Assembly: GCA_030637025.1 (NCBI GenBank)
Contig: DAOVVV010000024.1
Coordinates: 1 to 39,878 of the forward strand
Source of the DNA: JAGLHV01 sp023143305 [NCBI: Clostridia bacterium]
GTDB lineage: Bacteria; CBDUZB01; JAGLHV01
Length of the DNA stretch: 39,878 nt
Reading direction: 5' to 3'
Part shown: positions 9,101 through 17,722 of the stretch, one piece after another
Numbering within the stretch: the first letter of the stretch is position 1
How the letters are laid out: each line of letters opens with the position of its first letter
The notes under the pieces: generated by a model
Told to the model about the DNA's origin: nothing
The model's database searches: none
What the model saw: the letters and a program-made list of their open reading frames with translations, nothing else
Made by a program: the position numbers and the translations under genes

Positions 9101-9304
9101 AACAATCAACCTTAAAGAAAAAATAAAGGCAAAATATATTTTGAACGACTTAGCGAATTTTAGAAAAAATAAGCGTTAAAAAAATGATCCTGTCTGAGCA
9201 AAGCGAATTGCTCATTTTTAGCTTATTTTTGCGTGCCCGCAGGGTAAAATTACGCGTTTAGAGAAAAACATATTTTACCTTTATTTTCCCTAATTAGTCT
9301 TGTT
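9101..9304. repeat. Nested imperfect inverted repeat, MITE- or RNA-like
   Basis: This non-coding 204-bp element lies between rnpB and the mraZ promoter. It folds from the outside in: 9120-9142 pairs with 9265-9287 (21 of 23 positions), 9165-9174 pairs perfectly with 9221-9230, and the centre is a perfect 7-bp stem (9195-9201 with 9208-9214) around a 6-base loop. Both mismatches in the long arm would be G-U pairs in minus-strand RNA. No open reading frame of note is present. It may be a small non-autonomous mobile element or a structured RNA; the sequence alone does not decide. Confidence 0.6.
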
Positions 9305-9333
9305 AAGTAATTGATTTTTTTGTTTTTGTCTAT

Positions 9334-9361
9334 GGACTATCGACTGTGGACTATGGACTAT
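9334..9361. repeat. Heptamer tandem repeat GGACTAT x4
   Basis: Four adjacent 7-mers are present: GGACTAT, a degenerate CGACTGT, GGACTAT, GGACTAT. They lie in the non-coding stretch between rnpB and the inverted repeat. No function can be read from them; they resemble short tandem repeats scattered between genes in some bacteria. Confidence 0.6.
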
Positions 9362-9416
9362 TCTTTCTTTTTAATTTATTTACGCATGCCCCTTTATTTA
9401 AATATCGTTTAATCTT

Positions 9417-9473
9417 TAAATAAAAAAGGCCTTTTATTATTAACCTATTAAAAAGCTAATAACAAAAGACCCT
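9417..9473 (-). terminator. Rho-independent terminator of rnpB
   Basis: On the minus strand, a long stem (arms 9455-9473 and 9427-9445, with some G-U pairs) is followed by a T-rich tail TTTTTTATTT. It begins a few bases after the 3' end of rnpB and separates it from the non-coding region and the dcw operon. Confidence 0.8.
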
Positions 9474-9478
9474 TTATC

Positions 9479-9987
9479 GAGGCAAATTATAAGCCAGATT
9501 CTGTCAGATATTCTATTAAATATCTGTGATGACCATTTATCTCATTCTAATATCAACTTATTTACCCTTTTAAAAGTAACAGTTAAGATATCAAATTTAT
9601 GCGACCCACCCTTTGACTCTTCAAATTCTTTTTTGTCTTTTTATTTTGCAATCAGAACTAAAAAAAAGAAGTCGAGCGAACAACTCTCCTTTTCCTTAAT
9701 ATTAATAAGGAAAAAAGTCAAAATTATTTTGGTCTTGCTCCGGATGGGGTTTACCTCTCTAATCTGTTACCAGATTAAAGCGTGAGCTCTTACCTCCCGA
9801 TTTCACCCTTATCCGCCACTATATAACGACGGACGGTATAATTTCTGTGGCACTTTCCATCTTACCCTCATTTGACTTTAAGTAAGCCCTTCGGTTAGAA
9901 GGCATCCTGTCCTTTGGAGTCTGGACTTTCCTCTCTCCGGTTAAAAGATTACTCTTTCACCTAAAAGCGGCCATCTGATTTTACCTC
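9479..9987 (-). ncRNA. rnpB: RNase P RNA, bacterial type A-like, enlarged
   Basis: This is the catalytic RNA of RNase P, which removes 5' leaders from tRNA precursors. The conserved signatures occur in order on the minus strand: GAGGAAAGTCCAGACTCC near the 5' end, then AGGGTGAAATCGGGAGGTAAG, GGTAACAG, AAACCCCATCCGGAGCAAG, GGGTGGGTCGC, AGATAAATGGTCATC and the 3' segment ACAGAATCTGGCTTATAA. The ends were set by pairing GAGGTAAA with TTTGCCTC (helix P1). At about 509 bases it is longer than the usual 350-450. The extra length lies mostly at about 9612-9722, closed by a TTTGACT/AGTCAAA helix. It starts 13 bases after the upstream zinc-ribbon gene. Confidence 0.95.
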
Positions 9988-9999
9988 TATTTAAAAAAA

Positions 10000-10704
10000 T
10001 TATTCTTTCCAATAAAGTATTCTTCCGCAATTTTCACAAAGTACCAATTCTTTATCCTTCATTGCTTCATTAATGGACTGAGGAAGAACACTTAGATGAC
10101 ACCCACCACAATTATCTATATTTATACTTACTACAACCACTCCACCTTTATTTCCTCTCATTTTTTCGTATGTTTGTAAATATTCCTTTGGAATATTTCC
10201 TGTATAAAAACTTCGTTTTTGTATTAATTCTTCCATTTTCTCCGATAAATGCTTTACTTCTTTATTCAAACTATTTATTTCTTCATCCATAGTTTTTTTG
10301 CCCTGTTCTATTTGCATTTTTCTGCTTTCAAATTCTTTTTTTAAATCTTCGTTTTTCTGCATTATTTCCAAAATTTCATCTTCTAACTGCTGCTTTTTCC
10401 TATTTGCGTCTTCAATCTGTTTTAACATAGATTTATATGCTTCATTTTTCTTTATGGAATTTAATTCTTTTTGATGTTTTTTTATTGCTTCCTCTTCAGA
10501 TCCCAATTCAATCTCTTTGTTTTTTTTATCTACTTGCAAATACGATAAAGAATTTTTATCTTCTTCCATCTTTTCCACATCTATTTTATACTGCTCTTGC
10601 ATCCCCTTTATCTTTTCTGGAATTTCTTCTTTCTGTACTTTTAAATCATCTATAACCAAATCTAAATTTTGTAATTCCATCAATAATTTTAATGATTCAC
10701 GCAT
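10000..10704 (-). CDS. Coiled-coil C4 zinc-ribbon protein (CdsZ/DUF164-like)
   Basis: This 234-residue protein is almost entirely heptad-rich coiled coil (about 1-170). It ends in a zinc ribbon with cysteines 199, 202, 223 and 226 (CGGC and CENC). That layout matches the widespread family of putative nucleic-acid-binding zinc-ribbon proteins found beside rnpB and primase or sigma-factor genes in many bacteria. Its molecular role is not settled; a nucleic-acid or RNA-processing link is inferred from the ribbon and from its place between tRNA genes and rnpB. The ribosome site AAGGATATAAA precedes the ATG. Confidence 0.85.
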   Translation of the reverse strand: MRESLKLLMELQNLDLVIDDLKVQKEEIPEKIKGMQEQYKIDVEKMEEDKNSLSYLQVDKKNKEIELGSEEEAIKKHQKELNSIKKNEAYKSMLKQIEDANRKKQQLEDEILEIMQKNEDLKKEFESRKMQIEQGKKTMDEEINSLNKEVKHLSEKMEELIQKRSFYTGNIPKEYLQTYEKMRGNKGGVVVVSINIDNCGGCHLSVLPQSINEAMKDKELVLCENCGRILYWKE

Positions 10705-10757
10705 TTTATATCCTTATAATTGCTTATATTTCACAAACAAAACAAATAACATCTCCA

Positions 10758-10775
10758 AATCAAACCACTTTGATT
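10758..10775. repeat. Short inverted repeat AATCAAA-N4-TTTGATT
   Basis: This perfect 7-bp palindrome with a 4-base spacer lies between the tRNA genes and the zinc-ribbon gene. No T-run follows on the minus strand, so it is not a clear terminator. It could be an operator or an RNA processing hairpin. Confidence 0.35.
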
Positions 10776-10817
10776 ATCATCCTATCGAGTATTAAAATCT
10801 GCAACTTATCAGTAATA

Positions 10818-10891
10818 TGGGCACAACAGGAATCGAACCTGTGACCTCCGGTATGTGAAACCGACACTCTAACCAACTGAGCTATGTGCCC
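10818..10891 (-). tRNA. tRNA-Val (anticodon CAC)
   Basis: A complete 74-base cloverleaf reads on the minus strand. The acceptor is GGGCACA with TGTGCCC and discriminator A. The D arm is GCTCAGTTGGTTAGAGT, the anticodon loop TTCACAT (CAC, reading GUG valine codons), and the T arm ACAGGTTCGAATCCTGT. The CCA tail is not encoded and must be added by CCA-adding enzyme. It lies 9 bases after the next tRNA gene, so the two probably share a transcript. Confidence 0.95.
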
Positions 10892-10900
10892 AAATAAAAA

Positions 10901-10974
10901 TGGGCCCACCAGGACTTGAACCTGGGACACCCTGATTATGAGTCAGGTGCTCTAACCAACTGAGCTACGGGCCC
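10901..10974 (-). tRNA. tRNA with CAT anticodon, probably tRNA-Ile2
   Basis: A complete 74-base cloverleaf has acceptor GGGCCCG, anticodon loop CTCATAA and T arm CCAGGTTCAAGTCCTGG; CCA is not encoded. A CAT anticodon can be Met or Ile2 (with lysidine at C34 made by TilS, reading AUA). The C4-G69 and C5-G68 acceptor pairs seen here are the known TilS determinants in E. coli and favour Ile2. Elongator Met is not excluded. Confidence 0.85.
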
Positions 10975-11080
10975 ACGCCTATAATTTATACCAACACAAC
11001 ATAAATATTAATTGCCTGATCTTTTGACTAACACAAACCCTATCAAAATTAATTCATTAATTAATTTTTAAAACTTTTTA

Positions 11081-11109
11081 ATTATATCCGTATTTCCAGC
11101 CAATGTCAA
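11081..11109 (-). promoter_or_regulatory. Perfect consensus promoter of the tRNA/rnpB block
   Basis: On the minus strand, TTGACA (11104-11109) and TATAAT (11081-11086) are exactly 17 bases apart, a full sigma-70 consensus. The expected start is near 11074, about 100 bases before the first tRNA. This fits strong, constitutive stable-RNA expression. Confidence 0.85.
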
Positions 11110-11158
11110 ATAAAATTTTTAATTATAAATAAGATGAGTAAAAAAACAGAGGAGGATT

Positions 11159-11455
11159 TCAGATAAGAAAGTTGCCGATTCCTGAAGAATCATAAGCACT
11201 TAAAAGTATTAAATCAGTTTTTTTATTCTTAATATTTTTTAATTCTTTTTCTTTTGCCTTAAACGCAGATTTCCACCTTTCAATTTCTTTATTTTTATTA
11301 ACTACACACTTTTCCCACACAGTATTTCTCTCAAACAATTTTTTTTCTAATTCTCTTAAGACAGTATATATTTGTTCCCTTAATATCTTAGAAGTTATTC
11401 CATCTAAACATTTCTTAACTTCACTGAATACTTTTGGCCCTTTAGTAATAGACAT
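11159..11455 (-). CDS. Hypothetical protein, charged, coiled-coil-prone
   Basis: I do not recognise this 98-residue protein. It is lysine- and glutamate-rich and predicted helical through about residue 80. It has two cysteines, no membrane segment and no signal peptide. It ends with a glycine/serine-containing tail. An AAGGGAAGGA ribosome site stands just before the ATG, which supports translation. It begins 137 bases after clpC and ends about 50 bases before the tRNA promoter, so it may be the last gene of the lysS-to-clpC operon. It could be a lineage-specific partner of that operon or an unrelated small gene. Confidence 0.55.
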   Translation of the reverse strand: MSITKGPKVFSEVKKCLDGITSKILREQIYTVLRELEKKLFERNTVWEKCVVNKNKEIERWKSAFKAKEKELKNIKNKKTDLILLSAYDSSGIGNFLI

Positions 11456-11592
11456 TTTAGTCCTTCCCTTTATTTACAACTTGCTTGGAAATCAAAAATC
11501 ACTTATAACTTCACTACAATTATATCCCTTTATTTTCATTTTATCAATGTGAATCTTATCACTTGTAATAAAAGTCACTTTTTAGGAAAATT

Positions 11593-14028
11593 TTATTCTT
11601 TCTTTTTAAAAATTAATTTATCCTTATTTCTATCAACACAAATTGTATCTGATGATTTAAATTTTTTAAGCAGTATTTCATTGGCTAATGAATCCTCTAA
11701 ATATTTTTGTAAAGCTCTTCTTAACGGTCGGGCTCCGTATTTAGGATTAAAACCTTTTTCTATCAAAAACTTTTTTGCATTAGAACAAACTTCTATTTTT
11801 ATGTTTTTTGGTTTCAGTCTCTCTTCTAATTCTTTGAGCATAAGGTCTACTATTTTTCTCATTTCTTCCCGGCCTAAAGAATGAAAAACAATCATTTCGT
11901 CAATTCGGTTTAAAAACTCCGGATTAAAAGCTTTCTTTGCTTCATTAATAACTGTTTCTTTCATATGTTCATATGTTTCTTTCAATGATGCCTCAGATTG
12001 AAAACCCATTTTTTTTTCTTTATTTATTTTACGAGCACCCACATTAGAGGTCATAATAATCACTGTATTTTTAAAATTTACCTTATGCCCCAAATTATCC
12101 GAAAGCTGCCCCTCATCCATTACCTGCAGTAAAATATTAAACACATCAGGATGAGCTTTTTCAATTTCATCTAATAAAACTATCGAATAAGGCTTTCTCC
12201 TCACTGCTTCTGTTAATTGTCCCCCCTCTTCATAGCCAACATATCCCGGAGGAGCTCCTATTAAGCGGGAAACAGAAAACTTTTCCATATATTCCGACAT
12301 ATCAATACGAACCACCGATTCCTCATCGCCAAACAAAAATTCTGCTAAAGTTCTTGCTAATTCAGTTTTACCCACACCCGTAGGCCCCAAAAAAATAAAA
12401 CATCCTGTAGGCCGCCGAGGATCTTTCAATCCTATACGTGAACGTCTTACTGCCTGTGAAATAATTTTGATTGCTTCTTCCTGCCCTACTACTCTTTTAT
12501 AAAGTTCTTCTTCCATATGCAATAATTTTTCTGTTTCTGATTCTGTCAGTTTTGTCACTGGTATTTTAGTCCAAACAGAAACAATATAAGCTATCTCTTC
12601 TTCTCCAATAACTTTCGTTTCAACTTTTCTTTCTTTCCATTTTTTCTTTGCATCATTTAATTTGAATTTTGATTTTTTCTCTTTATCCCTTAATTTTGCA
12701 GCTTTTTCAAATTCCTGAACAGAAATAGCAGCTTCTTTTTCTTTAATTATGAATTCAACTTCTTTTTCTATCTCTTTTATTTCATCCGGTAAAACAGTAG
12801 TTTGCAACCTCGCTCGAGAACCTGCTTCATCAATTAAATCAATTGCTTTATCCGGCAAAAAACGATCTGAAATATACCTGTCAGACAACTCCGCAGCTGC
12901 CTGTAATGAGGCATCACTATACTTTACCCTATGAAATGCTTCATACTTATCCTGTAAACCCTGCAAAATTTTTACTGTTTCTTCAACAGTAGGAGGGTCA
13001 ACAATAATACTCTGAAATCTTCTTTCTAAAGCTGCATCATGTTCTATTTGTTTCCTGTATTCATCCAGAGTAGTTGCCCCAATGCATTGTAATTCTCCCC
13101 GGGAAAGAGCCGGCTTTAACATATTAGAAGCATCCATTGCTCCTTCAGCTGCTCCTGCTCCGATCACAGTATGTAATTCATCAATAAATAAAATTATATT
13201 ATGTTTCAAACGCCGTATCTCTTCCATAATATTTTTCAATCTTTGTTCAAATTCTCCCCTATATTTAGTTCCGGCAACTACTCCACCCATATCTAAAGTA
13301 ATTACTCTCTTATTTAACAACGGTTCGGGAACATCACCCTTTGCTATTCTTTGCGCTAATCCTTCTACTATTGCACTTTTGCCCACACCCGGTTCACCAA
13401 TTAAAACCGGATTATTTTTAGTACGCCGAGACAAGATTTGAAGAACACGTCCTATCTCTTCGTCCCTGCCGATTACAGGATCCAATTTATCTTCTCTGGC
13501 TAAAAGAGTTAAATCACGGCCAAATTCATCAAGAGTAGGTGTTCTATTTCGGCTATGCACGGGCTGTTCTTTAACTGATTGAGCATAAGGAACTTCTCCC
13601 AGAAGATTAACTACTTCCGCTCTCACCTTATCCAAATTTACTTTTAAATTCTCCAATATCCTGGCAGCAATCCCTTCTCCCTCGCGAATCAATCCCAAAA
13701 GAAGGTGTTCCGTCCCAACGTAACGATGCCTCATACTTCGTGCTTCTTCTACAGCTAATTCCAATACTTTTTTCGCACGGGGAGTAAAAGGAACTTCTCC
13801 TAATACAAGAACACTCTCGCCAACCCCTACAATTTTTTCTACCCCATTACGAACTTTTTTCAAGTCTATCCCTAAATTAATTAGTACAGTAGCAGCAACC
13901 CCATCTCCTAAAGCAACCAGGCCTAAAAGAATATGCTCTGTCCCCAAATAATCATGATTCAATCTTTTTGCTTCTTCCTGAGCTAAAAGTATTACTTTTT
14001 GGGCCCTTTCTGTAAAACGATTAAGCAT
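11593..14028 (-). CDS. clpC: ATP-dependent protease unfoldase subunit ClpC
   Basis: ClpC is the AAA+ unfoldase that feeds substrates to ClpP. The 811-residue protein has the double Clp-N repeat (1-145), AAA1 with Walker A GEPGVGKS (211-218) and Walker B FIDE, a middle domain with a UVR motif (about 424-460), and AAA2 with GPTGVGKT (548-555). The N-domain glutamates in both GTEH motifs (31 and 107), which dock phosphoarginine in B. subtilis ClpC, are present. An MGF loop near residue 660 matches the ClpP-binding VGF/IGF loop. With mcsA and mcsB upstream, it is expected to degrade arginine-phosphorylated proteins. No clpP lies in the window. Confidence 0.97.
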   Translation of the reverse strand: MLNRFTERAQKVILLAQEEAKRLNHDYLGTEHILLGLVALGDGVAATVLINLGIDLKKVRNGVEKIVGVGESVLVLGEVPFTPRAKKVLELAVEEARSMRHRYVGTEHLLLGLIREGEGIAARILENLKVNLDKVRAEVVNLLGEVPYAQSVKEQPVHSRNRTPTLDEFGRDLTLLAREDKLDPVIGRDEEIGRVLQILSRRTKNNPVLIGEPGVGKSAIVEGLAQRIAKGDVPEPLLNKRVITLDMGGVVAGTKYRGEFEQRLKNIMEEIRRLKHNIILFIDELHTVIGAGAAEGAMDASNMLKPALSRGELQCIGATTLDEYRKQIEHDAALERRFQSIIVDPPTVEETVKILQGLQDKYEAFHRVKYSDASLQAAAELSDRYISDRFLPDKAIDLIDEAGSRARLQTTVLPDEIKEIEKEVEFIIKEKEAAISVQEFEKAAKLRDKEKKSKFKLNDAKKKWKERKVETKVIGEEEIAYIVSVWTKIPVTKLTESETEKLLHMEEELYKRVVGQEEAIKIISQAVRRSRIGLKDPRRPTGCFIFLGPTGVGKTELARTLAEFLFGDEESVVRIDMSEYMEKFSVSRLIGAPPGYVGYEEGGQLTEAVRRKPYSIVLLDEIEKAHPDVFNILLQVMDEGQLSDNLGHKVNFKNTVIIMTSNVGARKINKEKKMGFQSEASLKETYEHMKETVINEAKKAFNPEFLNRIDEMIVFHSLGREEMRKIVDLMLKELEERLKPKNIKIEVCSNAKKFLIEKGFNPKYGARPLRRALQKYLEDSLANEILLKKFKSSDTICVDRNKDKLIFKKKE

Positions 14029-14071
14029 TCTCCTTTATACCTCCTGAAAATATTTTAATTTTACTAAAACC

Positions 14072-14114
14072 GAGACCCTTCGACTCCCTACGGTCCTCTC
14101 AGGATCAATGAGAC
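14072..14114. repeat. Dispersed-repeat-like insertion between mcsB and clpC
   Basis: A G+C-richer block that is out of character with its surroundings starts right at the mcsB stop. It contains CCCTTCGACTCC and TCTCAGGATCAATGA and is bounded by two GAGAC copies (14072-14076 and 14110-14114). It resembles a dispersed intergenic repeat seen in many bacterial genomes (TCCTGAG...CGAAGG type). A 10-base match (CCCTTCGACT) recurs at 29174-29183. Confidence 0.5.
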
Positions 14115-15167
14115 TTATTTTTTAAACTTATTCCTTATTAATTCCGCTCTTAACCCGTCCCTTTGAACAAGAGACAATTGTTTTCCTTTTAATTCTTGAA
14201 TATGGGCTGATTGAGCCAAAATCATAAGTTCATTAATTTCAGTAATATCACAATCTAAGTCTAAATTTAAATATAATCCTAATCTAACTTTGCTTAATAA
14301 ATTCATTGTTTCATTAAAAGTAATCGAACGCATATATTTCATCATTCCATATGCCCTATAAATCATATCCTCTATTCCTATCCTGTCTTTCTCTATCAAC
14401 TTTATACGATTTTGCCTTTCATATTCTATAATCGTCTTTACCACCCGTTCAATATTATCAATTATTGATTCTTCTTCTTGCCCTAAAGTAACCGCATTAG
14501 AAATCTGAAATAAATCACCCATTACTTCCGTCCCTTCTCCATATAATCCTCTAACAATAAAACCTATTTTTGAAAGATTCCGTAAAACAACATTTATTTT
14601 CTGAGTAAAAACTAACGCCGGTAAATGCATCAAACAAGAAGCTCTCATTCCCGTACCTACATTAGTAGGACAAGCGGTTAAATAACCCCATCGCGGAGAA
14701 AAAGCATAATTTATTTTTTTATTTAAATTATCATCTATTTTTGTAGCCAGGCCCCAGGCCCCGGACAATTGTAATCCGGAATAAATGACCTGTAAACGCA
14801 AATGATCTTCTTCGTTAATCATAATACTGACTACTTCCTTTTTATCTATAGCAACAGCTCTGTGTCCTTGCCCTTGAGAATGCTCATAACTTATTAAATG
14901 CCTTTCTACCAGTAATTGTAAATCTATTTTATCTAATTCCAAAAGATATAATATTTGAGCATCTTTCATATATGGATTACCTTTAATTGCTTTTTCACTT
15001 TTTTCCAATATTTCTTTTCGCTGAAGATTACTTATTCTATTAGGAAAAGGAAAAAGGGGTAGATTCCGGGCCAATCTAATACGGGAAGAAATAACTACAT
15101 CATAAAAAGGACCTTTTTCTTTCCACCACCTACCTTTTCTCTTACACATCTGGATTAGCTGCATCAT
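14115..15167 (-). CDS. mcsB: Protein-arginine kinase McsB
   Basis: McsB phosphorylates arginine residues of proteins, marking them for ClpC-ClpP. The 350-residue protein has the phosphagen-kinase-like fold with SSRIRLARN (27-35) and the catalytic-loop motif CPTNVGTGMRAS (166-177). Its C-terminal RDGLRA (336-341) fits the RDXXRA phosphoarginine-sensing motif specific to McsB, which separates it from creatine and arginine kinases. It starts one base after the mcsA stop. Tandem ATGs follow AAGGGTAAA; either could be used. Confidence 0.96.
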   Translation of the reverse strand: MMQLIQMCKRKGRWWKEKGPFYDVVISSRIRLARNLPLFPFPNRISNLQRKEILEKSEKAIKGNPYMKDAQILYLLELDKIDLQLLVERHLISYEHSQGQGHRAVAIDKKEVVSIMINEEDHLRLQVIYSGLQLSGAWGLATKIDDNLNKKINYAFSPRWGYLTACPTNVGTGMRASCLMHLPALVFTQKINVVLRNLSKIGFIVRGLYGEGTEVMGDLFQISNAVTLGQEEESIIDNIERVVKTIIEYERQNRIKLIEKDRIGIEDMIYRAYGMMKYMRSITFNETMNLLSKVRLGLYLNLDLDCDITEINELMILAQSAHIQELKGKQLSLVQRDGLRAELIRNKFKK

Positions 15168-15168
15168 T

Positions 15169-15699
15169 TTACCCTTTTCCCTTGTTTTTCTTACTTAGCT
15201 TTTTTTCTATTTCTTTAATCTTATCTCTAATTAATGCCGCTTCTTCATATTTTTCTGCTTTTATAACCTCAGCAAGTTCTTTTTTCAAACTTTGAATATC
15301 CGGAAAAACCCTATCGTTTTTCCTTGCTTTCTTGTAAAAAGGATTCTTACCTACATGTTGATTATAACCATGAATTCTTTTTAATAGGGACTGCAATTGC
15401 TGAGCAAAAACATCATAACATTTACTACAACCTAATTGCCCCTTTTGTTTGAAATCTTCAAAACTCATATTACAATTTTTACATCTTTGTTTTGTTTCCT
15501 TTTCTATTTTTAAAAAAGGTTCAAACCCGGAAAGACTGGCCAATAAATCAACTATAGAAAAATGTGTTTTATCAAAAGACATTTCTACCCCTTTCTTTTG
15601 AGCACATTCTTCACAAAGATGAAATTTAAATATTTTATCATTTATTATTTCTGTAAAGTGAATATTAGCTTCTTTCTTATGACACATGTTACAAAGCAC
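15169..15699 (-). CDS. mcsA: McsA, zinc-binding activator of McsB
   Basis: McsA binds and activates the arginine kinase McsB. The 176-residue protein has four CxxC pairs (C3/C6, C29/C32, C73/C76, C91/C94), giving two zinc-binding modules, and a C-terminal UVR motif (about 137-172) like that in ClpC. The start is GTG at 15699, after AAAGGAGAG. An ATG further in would remove the first zinc ligand and is much further from the ribosome site. It precedes mcsB in the standard order, but ctsR, normally in front of it, is replaced by lolD. Confidence 0.95.
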   Translation of the reverse strand: MLCNMCHKKEANIHFTEIINDKIFKFHLCEECAQKKGVEMSFDKTHFSIVDLLASLSGFEPFLKIEKETKQRCKNCNMSFEDFKQKGQLGCSKCYDVFAQQLQSLLKRIHGYNQHVGKNPFYKKARKNDRVFPDIQSLKKELAEVIKAEKYEEAALIRDKIKEIEKKLSKKNKGKG

Positions 15700-15730
15700 T
15701 TTTTCTCTCCTTTATTACTTTTAAAACATT

Positions 15731-16438
15731 CTATACTACTATATGCCCATCTTCTAAATAAATCCTCTGATTACAACATTTTGCCAGCTCTTCATTATGA
15801 GTAACTACAATTAAAGTCGTCCCCCTTCTTTTATTTAAATCCAGGAGTAATTGAAATATCCTTTTACCTATTTCTTTATCCAGATTACCCGTTGGTTCAT
15901 CCGCTAAAATAAGGGAAGGGTTATTAATCAATGCTCGAGCTACTGCCACCCTTTGCTGCTCACCACCTGATAATTGCTGAGGTTTATGATTTACTCTATT
16001 TTTTAAACCTACCTCTTCCAATCCTTTTAGTGCCCTTTTTTTAATATCTGCTTTTTTTTCATTACTTCCTTCCAACCGGCTTTCCGGATTTTCCGCTCTT
16101 ATAAAAGCCGGAATCATAACATTTTCTAATGCAGTAAATTCCGGAAGAAGAAGATGCGACTGAAAAATAAAACCTATTTCCCTGCTGCGTAAAACTGCTA
16201 ATTGATCTTTACTAAAATCATTGATGTCTTGCCCGATAAAAAAAAAATTTCCTTCACTTGGCCTCTCTATTGTACCAAAGATGTGCAGCAGAGTACTTTT
16301 TCCTGCACCGGAAGGACCCAGGATAACATAAATTTTTCCCGTTTCAATTTTTAAGTTAATATTTTTTAAAACTTTAACTTCTTTTTCCCCGGGAAAATAA
16401 TTCTTGCATAAATTTTGTGTTTCTAAAATTATTTCCAT
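15731..16438 (-). CDS. lolD: Lipoprotein-releasing ABC transporter ATPase
   Basis: LolD-type ATPases power extraction of lipoproteins from the inner membrane for transfer to the outer membrane. The 235-residue protein has Walker [10 protein letters not shown] (41-49), signature [15 protein letters not shown], Walker [13 protein letters not shown] and an H-loop [10 protein letters not shown]. It belongs to the MacB/FtsE/LolD class. The LolD assignment comes from the LolC/E-type permease 26 bases upstream. An outer membrane is therefore implied, as also by the porin at 26.8 kb. A close alternative is a general MacB-like exporter. Confidence 0.9.
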   Translation of the reverse strand: MEIILETQNLCKNYFPGEKEVKVLKNINLKIETGKIYVILGPSGAGKSTLLHIFGTIERPSEGNFFFIGQDINDFSKDQLAVLRSREIGFIFQSHLLLPEFTALENVMIPAFIRAENPESRLEGSNEKKADIKKRALKGLEEVGLKNRVNHKPQQLSGGEQQRVAVARALINNPSLILADEPTGNLDKEIGKRIFQLLLDLNKRRGTTLIVVTHNEELAKCCNQRIYLEDGHIVV

Positions 16439-16464
16439 TTTTTCACCATTAAATCAGTTAACAT

Positions 16465-17697
16465 TCATTCATATCTAATTGCTTCACATGGGTCTAACCG
16501 GGCAGCCTTATAAGCAGGATACAGAGTAGACAAAAAACTAATCAAAACAGCGGCTAAACCAACCCATATAAAATCCATCACCTGAATTTTTACCGGAAAA
16601 GTAGAAATGTAATAAACATCCGCAGGCAATTTAATAAATTCATATTTCTCCAATATCTTAGAGATAACAAGTCCTAAGACACACCCCAAAACAGTCCCGG
16701 AAAATCCGATAATAGAACCTTCCCATACAAAAATTTTCATAATTGCCTTATCTTTTGCTCCCATTGCCTTAAGAATTCCAATATCTTTAACTTTTTCCAT
16801 AGTCATTAAAATTAAAGTGGAAATTATATTAAAAGAAGCGACCAAAACAATTAAGGTTAAAATAATAAACATTCCAATCTTCTCTAATTTTAAGGCAGTA
16901 AATAAATTTTTGTTGCTGCTCATCCAACTCCGTACCCAACAAGGATAATCAAGTTCTTCCTGAAGATTTGCTGCTACCTGATCTGCTTTGAATATATCTT
17001 TGATTTTTATTTCCAATCCGGTAATTTTATCTTTTAAATTAAAAAGATTCCGGGCAACACTCAAAGAAACAAAAGCCATATTAGCATCATACTCATACAT
17101 ACCAACACTAAAAATACCACCCACTTCAAACTTCATCATCCGGGGCATCATTCCCATAGGAGTAATCATACTATAAGGAGAAATTAAAACAACTTCTTCC
17201 CCCACAAAAAGACCTAAATTCCTGGCCAATTCCTCTCCCAAAACGATTTTTGGCATTGATTCATCGTTTGATGAAAAATCCAGGCTGCCCTTTCGGATTT
17301 TTTGTGCAATATCAGATACTTTCTTCTCTTCGGCAGGATTAATCCCTTTAATTACTGACCCCGATACTTCTTTTCCTGCTCTCAATATTATTTGTCCATA
17401 AACAAAAGGGGCTATAGCTATAACCTCTTCCTCCTGTTTTATTTTTTCTTTTACCTGCTGTAAATTTGATAAGGATAACCCTTCTCCTTTTTGGTCTAAA
17501 ACAGTTATATGTGCAGACATCCCCAGGATTTTATTTCGTAAGTCATCCTGAAAACCATTCATTACCGAAAGAGTAACTATTAATGCCGCCACCCCCAAAG
17601 CTACTCCGCCAACAGAAATAATCGTAATTAAAGATACAAAAATATGTTTCCGTTTAGCAATTAAATACCTTAAACTAATAAAAAGTTCATAATTCAT
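16465..17697 (-). CDS. lolC: Lipoprotein-releasing system permease LolC/LolE
   Basis: This 410-residue inner-membrane protein has the LolC/E layout: an N-terminal motif FISLRYLIAKRKH, one transmembrane helix (about 20-46), a large periplasmic MacB-PCD domain (about 47-270), and three C-terminal helices with MEKVKDIGILKAMGAK between the first two. It ends YPAYKAARLDPCEAIRYE, typical of the family. Only one permease gene is present, so the transporter may be a homodimer (LolF-like arrangement). The cluster lysS-lolC-lolD is common in diderms. The ribosome site is weak. Confidence 0.93.
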   Translation of the reverse strand: MNYELFISLRYLIAKRKHIFVSLITIISVGGVALGVAALIVTLSVMNGFQDDLRNKILGMSAHITVLDQKGEGLSLSNLQQVKEKIKQEEEVIAIAPFVYGQIILRAGKEVSGSVIKGINPAEEKKVSDIAQKIRKGSLDFSSNDESMPKIVLGEELARNLGLFVGEEVVLISPYSMITPMGMMPRMMKFEVGGIFSVGMYEYDANMAFVSLSVARNLFNLKDKITGLEIKIKDIFKADQVAANLQEELDYPCWVRSWMSSNKNLFTALKLEKIGMFIILTLIVLVASFNIISTLILMTMEKVKDIGILKAMGAKDKAIMKIFVWEGSIIGFSGTVLGCVLGLVISKILEKYEFIKLPADVYYISTFPVKIQVMDFIWVGLAAVLISFLSTLYPAYKAARLDPCEAIRYE

Positions 17698-17722
17698 AAA
17701 TTATTTCAGTTAAACTTAAAAA

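Noticed and set aside
9334-9361. CRISPR array
   Set aside because: The repeats are 7 bases with no spacers; no CRISPR repeats or cas genes occur in the window.
12749-13441. Plus-strand frames inside clpC
   Set aside because: They are antisense shadows of a strongly conserved gene, with no ribosome sites or domains.
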